Origin: Pseudoruegeria sp. HB172150
Lineage (GTDB): Bacteria; Pseudomonadota; Alphaproteobacteria; Rhodobacterales; Rhodobacteraceae
Assembly: GCF_013184805.1 (NCBI RefSeq)
Contig: NZ_JAATNG010000002.1
Span: forward strand, 248,001-312,000
Direction of reading: 5' to 3'
DNA: 64,000 bases
Each line of letters opens with the position of its first letter. Positions within the stretch are counted from its first letter, which is position 1. Positions 22,471 to 31,201 of the stretch are shown one piece after another. The position numbers and the translations under genes are program-made. The notes below the pieces were generated by a model that ran no database searches, had not been told where the DNA came from, and saw only the letters and a program-made list of their open reading frames with translations.

Positions 22471-24126
22471 ATGATCGATCAAACCACTCAGGTTTCCGCG
22501 CCGTCGCGGCGGCTACCCTTCGACCGCTGGTCGGCCGGCGCGCTGCTAATCGCGGCGCTGGTCCTGATGCCGATCGTCTCGGTCGCCTGGATCGCTTTTC
22601 ACCCGACAGAGAACATCTGGCCGCACCTCGTTTCCACCACCCTCCCGCGTTATCTGAAGAACACCATCGTGCTGACCCTGTCGGTCGGGGCGATCTGCGC
22701 CGTGACCGGCACCGCGCTGGCGTGGATGACCACGCTCTACCGGTTCCCCGGCTCGCGGATACTGCAGTGGCTGCTGTTGCTGCCGCTGGCGATCCCGGCC
22801 TATGTCGGCGCCTACGCGCTGGTCGATTTCCTCGAATATGCCGGCCCGGTGCAGACCGCCCTGCGCCAGATGTTCGGCTGGCAGTCGTCGCGCGACTACT
22901 GGTTCCCCGAGATCCGCTCGCTCTGGGCCGCCATCGTGGTGCTGTCCGGCGCCCTGTTCCCCTATGTCTACCTGCTGGCCCGCGCCGCCTTCCGCGAGCA
23001 GTCCGGCGCCGTATACGAGGTGGCGCAGGCGCTGGGAGCGGGCCCGTTCCGCCGGTTCTTCCGTGTCGGCGTACCGTTGGCGCGGCCGGCCATTGCCGCA
23101 GGAACCGCCATCGTCATGATGGAGACCGTCAGCGATTTCGGCACCGTCGACTATTTCGCGGTCCAGACGCTGACCACCGGCATCTTCTCCACCTGGCTGC
23201 AGACCGGCAATGCCGGCGGCGCGGCACAGATCGCCGCAGTGATCCTGGTGCTGATCCTTGCGCTGGTCACGCTGGAAAAGATCGGCCGTCGCCGCAGCCG
23301 GTTCTATCGAATGGGCCGGTCGCAGCGCCCGCTTGAGCCGATCCGCCTGACCGGCTGGCCCGCCTGGGCCGCGACCGTGCTTTGCACGCTGCCCTTCCTG
23401 ATGGGGTTCGTCCTGCCCGGCGGCGTGATCCTGAGCCACGCGCTGGACAACCCCGAACATTGGGTCGATCGCGGCTTGGGCCTTGCGCTCTGGCACACGC
23501 TGGTTGTGGGCGGATCGGCGGCGGCGATCACGGTGGTGGCGGCGTTGTTCCTCGTCTACGGCCTGCGCCAGTCGCGAAACCGCCTGCCGAAACTGCTGCT
23601 GCCGCTGACCACCATCGGTTACGCCGCGCCGGGGGCCGTTCTGGGTGTCGGCCTGCTGATCCCGATGGCGGCGGCGGACAATGCCATCGCCGACGCGGTG
23701 GAGGCACTGACCGGCGCCGATATCGGCCTTCTGATGACCGGCTCGGCCTTTGCCATCGTCTATGCCTACGCGGTGCGGTTCTTCGCCATTGCTCAGGGGG
23801 CGGCGGACGCCGCGATCGGGCGTGTCTCGCCGAGCCTGCCGATGGCGGCACGGTCGCTGGGTCGAACCGCGGGCGGCACCCTGCGCGAGGTCTACGTGCC
23901 GCTGATCCGCGGGTCGGTCGGCACCGCGCTGCTTCTGGTCTTCGTCGATTGCGTCAAGGAACTGCCCGCAACGCTGCTGCTGCGCCCGTTCAATTACAAC
24001 ACGCTGGCCACCCGCGTGCACGAGAAGGCGTCGCTGGAACAGATCGGCCAGGCCTCGCCGGCTGCCCTGCTGGTCGTGGCCGTCGGGCTGCTGGCGGTGC
24101 TGATGCTGGCCCGCGCCAACCGTTAG
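22471..24126 (+). CDS. Ferric-iron-type ABC transporter permease (FbpB/SfuB-like)
   Basis: The 551-residue protein is a double permease with about 12 helices and two EAA-type loops (YEVAQALGAGPFRRFFRVGV and ARSLGRTAGGTLREVYVPL), typical of FbpB/AfuB iron permeases in which two copies of the domain are fused. The final stretch FVDCVKELPATLLLRPFN is characteristic of the family. Binding-protein and ATPase genes are not adjacent, so they must lie elsewhere. The start at 22471 has only a weak ribosome site (GCGGA). Iron is the likely cargo. Confidence 0.9.
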   Translation: MIDQTTQVSAPSRRLPFDRWSAGALLIAALVLMPIVSVAWIAFHPTENIWPHLVSTTLPRYLKNTIVLTLSVGAICAVTGTALAWMTTLYRFPGSRILQWLLLLPLAIPAYVGAYALVDFLEYAGPVQTALRQMFGWQSSRDYWFPEIRSLWAAIVVLSGALFPYVYLLARAAFREQSGAVYEVAQALGAGPFRRFFRVGVPLARPAIAAGTAIVMMETVSDFGTVDYFAVQTLTTGIFSTWLQTGNAGGAAQIAAVILVLILALVTLEKIGRRRSRFYRMGRSQRPLEPIRLTGWPAWAATVLCTLPFLMGFVLPGGVILSHALDNPEHWVDRGLGLALWHTLVVGGSAAAITVVAALFLVYGLRQSRNRLPKLLLPLTTIGYAAPGAVLGVGLLIPMAAADNAIADAVEALTGADIGLLMTGSAFAIVYAYAVRFFAIAQGAADAAIGRVSPSLPMAARSLGRTAGGTLREVYVPLIRGSVGTALLLVFVDCVKELPATLLLRPFNYNTLATRVHEKASLEQIGQASPAALLVVAVGLLAVLMLARANR

Positions 24127-24176
24127 GTCTTGCGGGACGGCGCCGGACTGCGTAGATCACCCGCACTTGCAGCCGT

Positions 24177-24252
<76 letters not shown>

Positions 24253-24588
24253 CCCTCACCGATTCACGCGACACGTTTCGATCCCGAAGGACGCTGGGCT
24301 CAGCACATGGGCGAGACGAATGCGTGGTTTCGTTGGCTGAGACAGGGCGCATTTGTGCCGTTTTGGACCGTTTGAAAAGGTTCGGCGAGCCTGACGCGGC
24401 GGAAAGTGATGCCTATACAAAAGGTTATCTATGAAGGCACACTTCGATCCCATATCCAGAATGCATTGATACCAAAGTCGATTCTGGGTGTGTGCGTGTG
24501 CTGAGTGAGATGTTGGGTGTTTATTTTCCAGTAACGGATACCGCTTTCTTTTACGTGTCAGCCGCTCCGGCGTACATGCTGGCATAAT

Positions 24589-24685
24589 AGATCCTTTCTC
24601 GGCCCGGCAGAGCGACTGTCCTGCCGGGCTGACTATCAATTTGGGGGCAGGGAGCCTCGCCATCCGGCGGGGCTCTTCATTTTTT
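24589..24685 (+). ncRNA. Candidate small RNA ending in a strong terminator
   Basis: A CATAAT box at 24583-24588 is followed by two consecutive hairpins: CCCGGCAG/CTGCCGGG, then GAGCCTCGCC/GGCGGGGCTC with a T-rich tail. No protein gene on the plus strand needs this terminator; the nearest is tRNA-Thr, 400 bases upstream. A -35 box is not convincing. Alternatively it is a distal terminator for the tRNA transcript. Confidence 0.3.
24652..24685 (+). terminator. Rho-independent terminator
   Basis: A ten-base-pair stem (GAGCCTCGCC with GGCGGGGCTC, one G-U pair) is followed by TTCATTTTTT. The polarity is plus strand, although the next gene to the right is on the minus strand. Confidence 0.75.
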
Positions 24686-24702
24686 CGGCTATGGCCGTGC
24701 CA

Positions 24703-25500
24703 CTAAGGGAACAGCAGCTTCGCCGTGAAATTCAGCGTGTCCGCCGGCATGACCCCGGCATCCGCAAAGTTGTGTTCGTAGGCCAGAGTGAACTGAACCG
24801 GCGTATCGCCGATCGGTTGCAGTTTGTTGATTGCCACGCCCAGAGGCAGGCTGGACCATTGATCGGCCTCCCAGTCATACGTGATCGACATGTCCGAGGT
24901 GCCCAGAGACCAGCCGTTTCCAAGCGAAACGTTCACGATCGGCTGGATGATCGAAATGTTCACGTCCGGCATCGACTCGTCGCCGCCCACGGTAAAAATG
25001 TTCTGGTTGAACACGCCCCACAGCCCCCAGTCGGCCGATGCGATGAAACCCGCCGCCGGTCCAATCCCCCATTTCTCGGCGCTCAGCCCGTCCGATCCAG
25101 TCGGCAGCAGCGCCACGGCGCCAACACCGAACCGGCCCCAGGGCTGCTCGAAGGTCGCGAGATTGAAGATCGTCGCGTCCGACCATCCCGTGCGCCCGCT
25201 CGGGCTCTCGGTGACATAGGGCAGAGTGACCCGGAAGATGTTATCCACGCCGCCCAGCTGGAACGGAATGGCGGCGCGGAACTGCAGGAGGTTCTTCGTC
25301 GCATCTTCATCGTTGTGGTAGTTGTAGGTGTAGAAATCTTGCAGTTGAATTGCCGTGACGGACGCGGTGGGATCGTTCGCGGCCTGGCCGAGATCGTCCT
25401 GCGCCACTGCAGCCCAGGAAGAAAGCATTGCTGCAACGGCAGTTGCGGCCGCTGCGAAACCGCGCGGAGATACGTTCATGGAACTCATCGAAAAACCCAT
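24703..25500 (-). CDS. Outer-membrane beta-barrel protein, phenol-MetA-pathway-like
   Basis: The 265-residue protein has a Sec signal (AAAATAVAAMLSSWAAVAQ) and alternating aromatic/hydrophobic strands ending in a terminal Phe-Pro pair, as in outer-membrane barrels. Segments such as LLPTGSDG and GIGPAAGFI resemble the Phenol_MetA_deg type of transporter-like barrels found near aromatic degradation genes. Its neighbour on the same strand is an aromatic hydroxylase gene, which fits a role in substrate entry. Three in-frame ATGs near the start are possible; none has a clear ribosome site. Confidence 0.65.
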   Translation of the reverse strand: MGFSMSSMNVSPRGFAAAATAVAAMLSSWAAVAQDDLGQAANDPTASVTAIQLQDFYTYNYHNDEDATKNLLQFRAAIPFQLGGVDNIFRVTLPYVTESPSGRTGWSDATIFNLATFEQPWGRFGVGAVALLPTGSDGLSAEKWGIGPAAGFIASADWGLWGVFNQNIFTVGGDESMPDVNISIIQPIVNVSLGNGWSLGTSDMSITYDWEADQWSSLPLGVAINKLQPIGDTPVQFTLAYEHNFADAGVMPADTLNFTAKLLFP

Positions 25501-25812
25501 AGGTTTGATATTGAGGGAAAATTCTGGCTACCGAACTCGGAAGAGAACAGTCGCAATGGCGCGCGGCTGGCACGAAAACTGGGAAGAGTTTGGCCCTGAA
25601 ACTGCGCTGCATGACTGCCTCGCGCCCACCAAGTAAACGGGGCCATGATCTCACAACTTCAGGTTTATAACAACGCTTTCGGCATTGCCCTTTTGATCAT
25701 GCGGTCCGGGAAAGGTCCCCTCATTGCCGTTGCCGAGCAAGTGCCCTCCAAACGTCGCCGGGACCTGCAACGACAGGTCCGGGCGATTAGCGCATGGCTC
25801 AGCCGAGTTCTG
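25501..25812. other. Intergenic stretch between the hydroxylase and the barrel gene
   Basis: It holds a seven-base-pair hairpin (GGACCTG/CAGGTCC, 25761-25780) shortly downstream of the hydroxylase stop on the minus strand, a possible terminator without a T run, and the upstream region of the barrel gene. Nothing else is recognisable. Confidence 0.4.
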
Positions 25813-27762
25813 CTATGCCGGTTCCATCGCTTTGACCGGCGCGGCCACCGGCAACATAAACGCATCGAAATACGCGGCCAGCGCGCCGTACCCGTCCAGC
25901 GGCAGCACCTGCGCCACGTACTGATCCGGCCGCACCAGCACCATGCACCCCTTCGCACGGTCGATGCCCCGCAGATCGAAGATATCGCGCCCGCCGCTCA
26001 GGTCCGCGCAGAACATCTTCTCGTAATCGCGAAGCCCGTGCCGGCCCTTCGCCGGCAGCAGCAGCGTGGGCATGTCCTGCAGCCGCAGGTCCCGGTGGTT
26101 CTGCTGGAACACCGCGCGCACATCTAGGATGGAGTCGATATCGGCCCCCTCGGCGGTGTATTTTACCACCGGAGACGCCGGATCGTCCGCCAGCCAATCG
26201 CACAGCTTCCCGACCGCAGATCCCACTGCCATAGGATCCCCCGCATCCGCAAAGGCATACAGCCGCCAGCGCCCGTCCGCCTCCGCCGCATGGCCCAGAT
26301 GCATCGGCTTCGCATCCCCCAGCCGGATCGCCGGCGCCGAATGGAACCGCGTCCCGATCACGAACCCTTCCGCCAGCCCCTGATGCTCCGACGTCCCCGT
26401 CAGCAGCGACGGCGCATAGACCGTCGCCGTCCCCGCCGTGTACCGCCCGTGCTGCACGAAATACCGCTGCACCTCCTCCGGATCGACCCCCGGCGCCTCC
26501 GGTTCGTCCGAGGACCGCAACGGCGCGCTCAGCATCTTCGCCCATTCCCGGTCGAAATCGATCAGGTTCTTCGCGATCGCCTGCCGCTCGTCGGAATAGG
26601 AATGCAGCAGTTCCGGCTTCGCCTGACCGCGCAGCACATGCGCCAGCTTCCAGCCCAGGTTGAACGTGTCCTGCATCGACACATTCATGCCCTGGCCCGC
26701 TTTCGGGCTGTGTGTGTGGCAGGCATCGCCCGCGATGAACACATGCGGCAGGCGCGTGTCCAGTTCCGCCGCCGGCACATCGTCGAACTTGTCGGTCAGC
26801 CGCTGGCCGATCTCGTAGACCGACCACCACGCCACCTCCTTCACATCCAGCGAATAGGGCCGGAACACCTTCTGTGCCGCCGCGATCAGTTCTTCCAGCG
26901 TGATGTTCCGGCTGCGCACCCGCTCGTCCTGGCCCAGTTCGTCCAGTTCCACGTAGATCCGCACAAGGTACCCGCCCTCGCGCGGGATCAGCACGATGCT
27001 GCCGCCCTCGGTCGACTGGATCACGTTCTTCAGCCGGATGTCCGGGAAATCCGTTACCGCCAGCACATCCATCACGCCCCAGGCCTGGTTCGCGGAATCG
27101 CCGCGCAACTCCCGCCCGAGGAAGCCGCGCACAGCACTCCGCGCGCCATCGCAACCGACAACATACCGCGCCCGAAGTGTCTTGAGCTGCCCTTCATGCG
27201 CCGGGTCGGTGTGTTCCAGCGTGACCGCCACCGGATAATCGCCCTCGCCGATCTCCATCCCCGACAGCCGCCGCGAATAATCCGGCACCAGCCGGTTCGG
27301 CGACTTGCGCATGATGTCGAGGTAGAAATCATGCACCCGCGCCTGGTTCAGGATCACGTGCGGGAATTCCGACAGGCCCTCTTCCACGTCGTCCACCCGG
27401 CCGCTCCGCGCGATGTTCCCCGGCGCTTCCGTGTCCGGTTTCCAGAACGCCGTCTCGCTGACCCAGTAGGCCTCGCGCAGCACCCGCTCGGCGAACCCGA
27501 ACGCGTTGAACATCTCCATCGTGCGGCAGGCGATACCGTCCGCCTGACCAAGCTGCAGCGGCCCGTCCTTCTGCTCCACGATCCGGACCGAGATATCAGG
27601 AAAGGCGGCAAGCTGCGCCGCCAGCGTCAACCCGGCTGGCCCGCAGCCGACGATCAGGACATCCACCGTCTCCGGCATGCCGCTGTCCTGCGATTCGGCG
27701 CCCGGGGCTGGCTGCGCGAGGTCGGGATCACCGGTATGAAATCCGTTGAGATGAAACTGCAT
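25813..27762 (-). CDS. FAD-dependent aromatic hydroxylase, 3-hydroxybenzoate 4-monooxygenase (MobA)-like
   Basis: The 649-residue protein has the FAD dinucleotide loop VDVLIVGCGPAGLT, the DG motif VGCDGARSAVR and the second FAD motif FIAGDACHTHSPKAGQGMN, with a C-terminal thioredoxin-like domain as in phenol 2-monooxygenase and MobA. Such enzymes hydroxylate phenolic rings with NADPH and O2. The start at 27762 follows GGAGGAGGAAAGG. The divergent MarR gene and the palindrome between them match the mobA/mobR arrangement described in Comamonas testosteroni. The exact substrate (3-hydroxybenzoate or phenol type) is inferred. Confidence 0.85.
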   Translation of the reverse strand: MQFHLNGFHTGDPDLAQPAPGAESQDSGMPETVDVLIVGCGPAGLTLAAQLAAFPDISVRIVEQKDGPLQLGQADGIACRTMEMFNAFGFAERVLREAYWVSETAFWKPDTEAPGNIARSGRVDDVEEGLSEFPHVILNQARVHDFYLDIMRKSPNRLVPDYSRRLSGMEIGEGDYPVAVTLEHTDPAHEGQLKTLRARYVVGCDGARSAVRGFLGRELRGDSANQAWGVMDVLAVTDFPDIRLKNVIQSTEGGSIVLIPREGGYLVRIYVELDELGQDERVRSRNITLEELIAAAQKVFRPYSLDVKEVAWWSVYEIGQRLTDKFDDVPAAELDTRLPHVFIAGDACHTHSPKAGQGMNVSMQDTFNLGWKLAHVLRGQAKPELLHSYSDERQAIAKNLIDFDREWAKMLSAPLRSSDEPEAPGVDPEEVQRYFVQHGRYTAGTATVYAPSLLTGTSEHQGLAEGFVIGTRFHSAPAIRLGDAKPMHLGHAAEADGRWRLYAFADAGDPMAVGSAVGKLCDWLADDPASPVVKYTAEGADIDSILDVRAVFQQNHRDLRLQDMPTLLLPAKGRHGLRDYEKMFCADLSGGRDIFDLRGIDRAKGCMVLVRPDQYVAQVLPLDGYGALAAYFDAFMLPVAAPVKAMEPA

Positions 27763-27842
27763 GGACCTTTCCTCCTCCACTCGCGGCCAGTGCCGCCCAG
27801 GTCGATTTTCGCGCCAATCCTGCGATCGGCTATTTACTCAGC

Positions 27843-27859
27843 ATACTGATTGTCAGTAT
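27843..27859. promoter_or_regulatory. Perfect palindrome, probable MarR-family operator
   Basis: ATACTGA-TTG-TCAGTAT is a 17-base perfect inverted repeat with a three-base centre. It lies 29 bases before the MarR gene start and about 80 bases before the hydroxylase start, suited to control both. Confidence 0.7.
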
Positions 27860-27888
27860 ACTCGTCAATAACCGGAACGGAGGAGACG

Positions 27889-28359
27889 ATGCAGGAAACC
27901 AACGACATGCCCGGCCACCTGATCCGGCGGTTGCAGCAGGCGGCGGTGGCGATCTTCTATCGCGAGGTCGCGGAAACGGATGTCGACGTCAGCCCGGTGC
28001 AGTTCGCGGCCCTCGACGCGGTATCGAAGGCGCCCGGCATCGACCAGGCGACGCTGGCGGGGCTGATCGCCTATGACCGCACGACGATCACCGGCGTGGT
28101 CGACCGGCTGGTGGCCAAGGGCTACCTGCAGCGGACGCAGAGCGAAAAGGACCGGCGCGCCAAGGTTTTGAAGGTCACCGAAAAGGGGCAGGCGGCGCTG
28201 CTACAGGTGCGCCCGGCGGTCATGGCAGCGCAGACAGTGATGCTGCGTGGTCTCGACGAGGCAGAGGCCGAAGCCTTCATGACGCTTCTCAGGAAAGCAC
28301 TCGGCGCCGTCAACGAACTCAGCCGCGCGCCGATGGTCGCCCGCGAAAACGCAGGCTGA
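27889..28359 (+). CDS. MarR-family transcriptional regulator (MobR-like)
   Basis: The 156-residue protein has the winged helix typical of MarR: VSPVQFAALDAV, then a recognition helix around DQATLAGLIAYDRTTITGVV and the wing LQRTQSEKDRRAKVLKVTEKG. MarR proteins are dimeric repressors released by phenolic ligands. A GGAGGAG site precedes the ATG. It is divergent from the aromatic hydroxylase gene and faces a perfect palindrome, so it most likely represses that gene and itself until its aromatic inducer is present. Confidence 0.88.
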   Translation: MQETNDMPGHLIRRLQQAAVAIFYREVAETDVDVSPVQFAALDAVSKAPGIDQATLAGLIAYDRTTITGVVDRLVAKGYLQRTQSEKDRRAKVLKVTEKGQAALLQVRPAVMAAQTVMLRGLDEAEAEAFMTLLRKALGAVNELSRAPMVARENAG

Positions 28360-28360
28360 A

Positions 28361-28382
28361 CGGGGCGGCCGCAGCCGCCCCG
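28361..28382. terminator. Hairpin between convergent MarR and amt genes
   Basis: CGGGGCGGC pairs perfectly with GCCGCCCCG around a CGCA loop, immediately after the MarR stop. No T run follows. Confidence 0.55.
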
Positions 28383-28392
28383 CCCGAAGGTC

Positions 28393-29694
28393 TTAGCCGA
28401 GGTTGTGGGCCGCCAGCCCGAACTCGGCCAGGTCGCCGCCTGCCTGCTCATCGGCATCGCGCAGCCGCGCGCCCATGGCCGCATCGATGATCTTCCAGAC
28501 CACCCACGAGGCACCGCCGACGAACAGCGCGACCGCCGCAACGCCGATCAGCTGCGTGGCAAAGCTCGCGTCGGGGTTCGACAGAGCGACGGCCAGCGTC
28601 CCCCAGATCCCGGCGGCAAGGTGAACAGGCACCGCGCCCACCGCGTCATCCAGACGGGCCCGCTCCATCAGTCGGGCCGCGCCCATCATGATCAGCGCAC
28701 CCACCGAACCGATGGCCAGCGCCAAGGCGACCGACGGCGCCGACGGCTCCGCCGTGATGCTGACCAGCCCGGCCAGCGCGCCGTTCAGCATCAGCGGCAG
28801 GTCCAGCTTGTGGCGCATCAGCCAGCTCGCCAGCGCCATCGTCACCACGCCCGCAGCCGCCGCCGCGTTGGTGTTGACGAAGATGTTCGCCACCGCCACC
28901 GCATCGTCCACGGACGAGAAGGACAGCTGCGATCCGCCGTTGAACCCGAACCAGCCCAGCCAAAGGATGAAGGTCCCGAGCGTGACATAGGGCATCGAGG
29001 TCGGCGCGATCGCCAGCGGGTTGCCCGCCGCGTCGAACCGGCCCATCCGCGGCCCCAGCACCATGATCCCGGTCAGCGCAACCCAGCCGCCCACCGAGTG
29101 CACGATGGTCGAACCGGCGAAATCGCTGAAGCCGATCTCGTAAAGCCAGCCGCCGCCCCAGGTCCAGTGACCGACGACCGGGTAGATCGCCGCCGCCAGA
29201 ACCAGCGTCGACAGCGCGAACGGCCAGAACCGCACCCGCTCCGCCAGACCGCCCGAGACGACCGATGCCGCCGTCGCGACAAAGACCATCTGGAAGAACC
29301 AGTCCGCCGCCGAGGCATGGCCAGAGATGTCCTCGCCCGACAGCGCGGCCGCGTCGTCGGCGCCCCAGATGTCCGGAATCCCGAACAGCCCGGAAACGGA
29401 CGTGCCGTACATGACCTCGTAGCCCACGAAGTAGAACGCGATCCCCGCCAGCGCGTAGAGCGAGACGTTCTTCGCGCAGATCGCGGTGACCGACTTGCCG
29501 CGCACGGTGCCTGCCTCCAGCATCGCAAAGCCCGCGGCCATGAACATGACCAGAGCGCCGCACAGAAGCAGGAACAGCGTGTTCAGGATGTAGGCGGCAA
29601 CGGCATCGGATAGTGTCGTGCCTGCCGCCGCTGGTCCGGCGGCCAGCAGGGCCGCCAAAGCGACCATGCCGGCACCGGTAAACCGATGTCTCAT
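28393..29694 (-). CDS. amt: Ammonium transporter, Amt family
   Basis: The 433-residue protein starts with a signal peptide (ending AAGPAAAG) and has 11 helices. The twin pore histidines are found in TIVHSVGGW and VPVHLAAG, and the selectivity region includes GWFGFNGGSQ. Amt channels import ammonium. No glnK-type PII gene is adjacent, unlike the usual amtB operon; instead a type II glutamine synthetase gene lies 35 bases upstream on the same strand, so uptake and assimilation appear coupled. Confidence 0.93.
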   Translation of the reverse strand: MRHRFTGAGMVALAALLAAGPAAAGTTLSDAVAAYILNTLFLLLCGALVMFMAAGFAMLEAGTVRGKSVTAICAKNVSLYALAGIAFYFVGYEVMYGTSVSGLFGIPDIWGADDAAALSGEDISGHASAADWFFQMVFVATAASVVSGGLAERVRFWPFALSTLVLAAAIYPVVGHWTWGGGWLYEIGFSDFAGSTIVHSVGGWVALTGIMVLGPRMGRFDAAGNPLAIAPTSMPYVTLGTFILWLGWFGFNGGSQLSFSSVDDAVAVANIFVNTNAAAAAGVVTMALASWLMRHKLDLPLMLNGALAGLVSITAEPSAPSVALALAIGSVGALIMMGAARLMERARLDDAVGAVPVHLAAGIWGTLAVALSNPDASFATQLIGVAAVALFVGGASWVVWKIIDAAMGARLRDADEQAGGDLAEFGLAAHNLG

Positions 29695-29729
29695 CGTTAA
29701 ATCCTTAAAAGATAATCTTTAGTTGAAAC

Positions 29730-30821
29730 TCAGTCGGCCGCTGCCGCGACCTGCGGCATCCGGTTGGCGTTGTCCGCCTTAACGCAGACGGTTTCCACCA
29801 GGCACATCACCACGCGGTAGGGGTCCGCGTTGGCACCCGGGCGGCGGTCTTCGAAATAGCCGAAGCCGCGTCGCGCCACCGGCTGCGGGATGCGGATCGA
29901 CGCGCCGCGATGCGCCACGCCAGAGCGGAAGTCCTCGATGCTGCAGGTCTCGTGCAGCCCGGTCAGCCGCGCCGCCAGCCCGGCGCCGTAATGCGCGATG
30001 TGATGCGCGTGCCGCTTCGACAGCGCCTGAACAGCGGCCTGGATCGCCGCCGGGCCGGTGCGCCGCTCGCGCGTTGCGGCGGTCGAGAAGTTGGTGTGCA
30101 TCCCGGCGCCGTTCCAGTCGCCCATCATCGGCTTGTTGTCGAACGAGATCCGATACCCGAACCGCTCCGCCTCGCGTTGCAGCAGGAAGCGCGCCAGCCA
30201 GACATGGTCCGACATGGTCAGCGCATCCGCCGGCTCGCCGTCGATTCCGCGGAACCCGATCTGGAACTCCCACTGGCCCGGCATCACCTCGGCATTGATA
30301 CCGTAGATCACGATGCCCGCATCCAGACAGGCCTGCGCATGCGCATCCGCCAGCTCACGGCCATAGGCGACATCGGCGCCGACGCTGCAGTAATAGGGCC
30401 CCTGCGGCGCCGGGAACCCGTTCACCGGAAAGCCCAGCGGCCGGCCATCCCTGTAGATGGTGTATTCCTGCTCGAACCCTGCCCAGGGATCGGCCTCGGC
30501 CCCGGCCTCTTCCAGCACCCGGCGCAGTTCGGCCCGGTGGTTGGACGCATGCGGCGTACCGTCGGCATCCTGCACCTCGCAGAGCACCAGGTAATTGCCC
30601 TCGCCCCGGCGCGGATCCTTCACCACGCGCACCGGCTCCAGCAGGCAGTCGGAATCCTCGCCGCGCGCCTGACCGGTCGAGGACCCGTCAAAGCTCCAGC
30701 TCGGAAAATCGCCCGCCGTCGGGTTCTTCGGCACGCAGACGACGCGCGCCTTCGACCGGATCTGTTGCGTCGGCTGGGTTCCATCCAGCCAGATGTATTC
30801 GGAAAAACCGTTGATTTGCAT
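29730..30821 (-). CDS. Glutamine synthetase, eukaryotic-like type II
   Basis: The 363-residue protein shows GSII features: WSFDGSSTGQA, the metal-binding EQEYTIY, NGAGMHTNFST and the Arg-rich ATP site RIPQPVARRGFGYFEDRRPG. GSII enzymes are much shorter than bacterial GSI and occur as a second, nitrogen-regulated synthetase in rhizobia and relatives. GGAGATACTT lies before the ATG at 30821. It precedes amt in the same direction. It most likely assimilates ammonium, but since a P450 lies 2 kb away, a gamma-glutamyl ligase role on another amine cannot be excluded. Confidence 0.9.
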   Translation of the reverse strand: MQINGFSEYIWLDGTQPTQQIRSKARVVCVPKNPTAGDFPSWSFDGSSTGQARGEDSDCLLEPVRVVKDPRRGEGNYLVLCEVQDADGTPHASNHRAELRRVLEEAGAEADPWAGFEQEYTIYRDGRPLGFPVNGFPAPQGPYYCSVGADVAYGRELADAHAQACLDAGIVIYGINAEVMPGQWEFQIGFRGIDGEPADALTMSDHVWLARFLLQREAERFGYRISFDNKPMMGDWNGAGMHTNFSTAATRERRTGPAAIQAAVQALSKRHAHHIAHYGAGLAARLTGLHETCSIEDFRSGVAHRGASIRIPQPVARRGFGYFEDRRPGANADPYRVVMCLVETVCVKADNANRMPQVAAAAD

Positions 30822-30854
30822 AAGTATCTCCAATGTTTTGGGTTTCAGTAGGTG

Positions 30855-30894
30855 TGAGACCCGGCGCGCGGACAGCCCGCGCGCCATCGTCTCA
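30855..30894 (-). terminator. Composite hairpin between the DUF1127 gene and glutamine synthetase
   Basis: GGCGCGCGG/CCGCGCGCC (nine base pairs) is nested inside TGAGAC/GTCTCA (30855-30860 and 30889-30894). The outer arm overlaps the upstream stop codon. It may terminate, attenuate or stabilise the upstream mRNA. Confidence 0.6.
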
Positions 30895-31122
30895 GAAGTA
30901 GGAGCGCTTCATCGCAACGATGACCTGGCCCCGATCCAGCCCGAGATCCTCGAGCAGGTAATCCGGCAAATCCAGAAGACGCCGGTATTCGCGTCGGAAA
31001 CGAAAGTATTCGAAAATATTGCGCGGCTGGGAAAGATCGCGCCGCTGAACCGGTGCGCCCGCTTTCCGGCGGATCACTGTCCGGGAAGGTTTCGCACGCG
31101 GCGAAAGGTACTCATAAAACAT
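30892..31122 (-). CDS. DUF1127 small basic protein A
   Basis: The 76-residue protein ends with a DUF1127 motif (RREYRRLLDLPDYLLEDLGL) after a basic N-terminus. An AGGAGGA site precedes the ATG. DUF1127 mini-proteins in Rhodobacter and Agrobacterium bind RNA and influence sRNA, stress and nutrient responses. A second member lies 640 bases away beyond the YgjV-like gene. Position beside nitrogen genes suggests a nutrient-linked role, which is inference. Confidence 0.8.
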   Translation of the reverse strand: MFYEYLSPRAKPSRTVIRRKAGAPVQRRDLSQPRNIFEYFRFRREYRRLLDLPDYLLEDLGLDRGQVIVAMKRSYF

Positions 31123-31201
31123 CTCCAGTCCTCCTCCTTGGGGTTGGATGGTGCCCGCCCGCTTCACGGATGGGCGCGCGGCATTGCCTGTCCTCCTCCG
31201 G

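Larger units (their letters stand above)
24253..24702. other. Gene-poor stretch after tRNA-Thr
   Basis: About 450 bases with visibly lower GC than the flanks. It contains two hairpins near its right end (24603-24626 and 24652-24675), the second a clear terminator. Open frames across it have no ribosome site or family resemblance. No integrase or duplicated tRNA end is visible. Confidence 0.5.

Noticed and set aside
24256-24663. A 135-codon minus-strand frame after tRNA-Thr
   Set aside because: It ends at the tRNA 3' end, has no ribosome site, and its residue mix looks random. It would also run through two hairpins.
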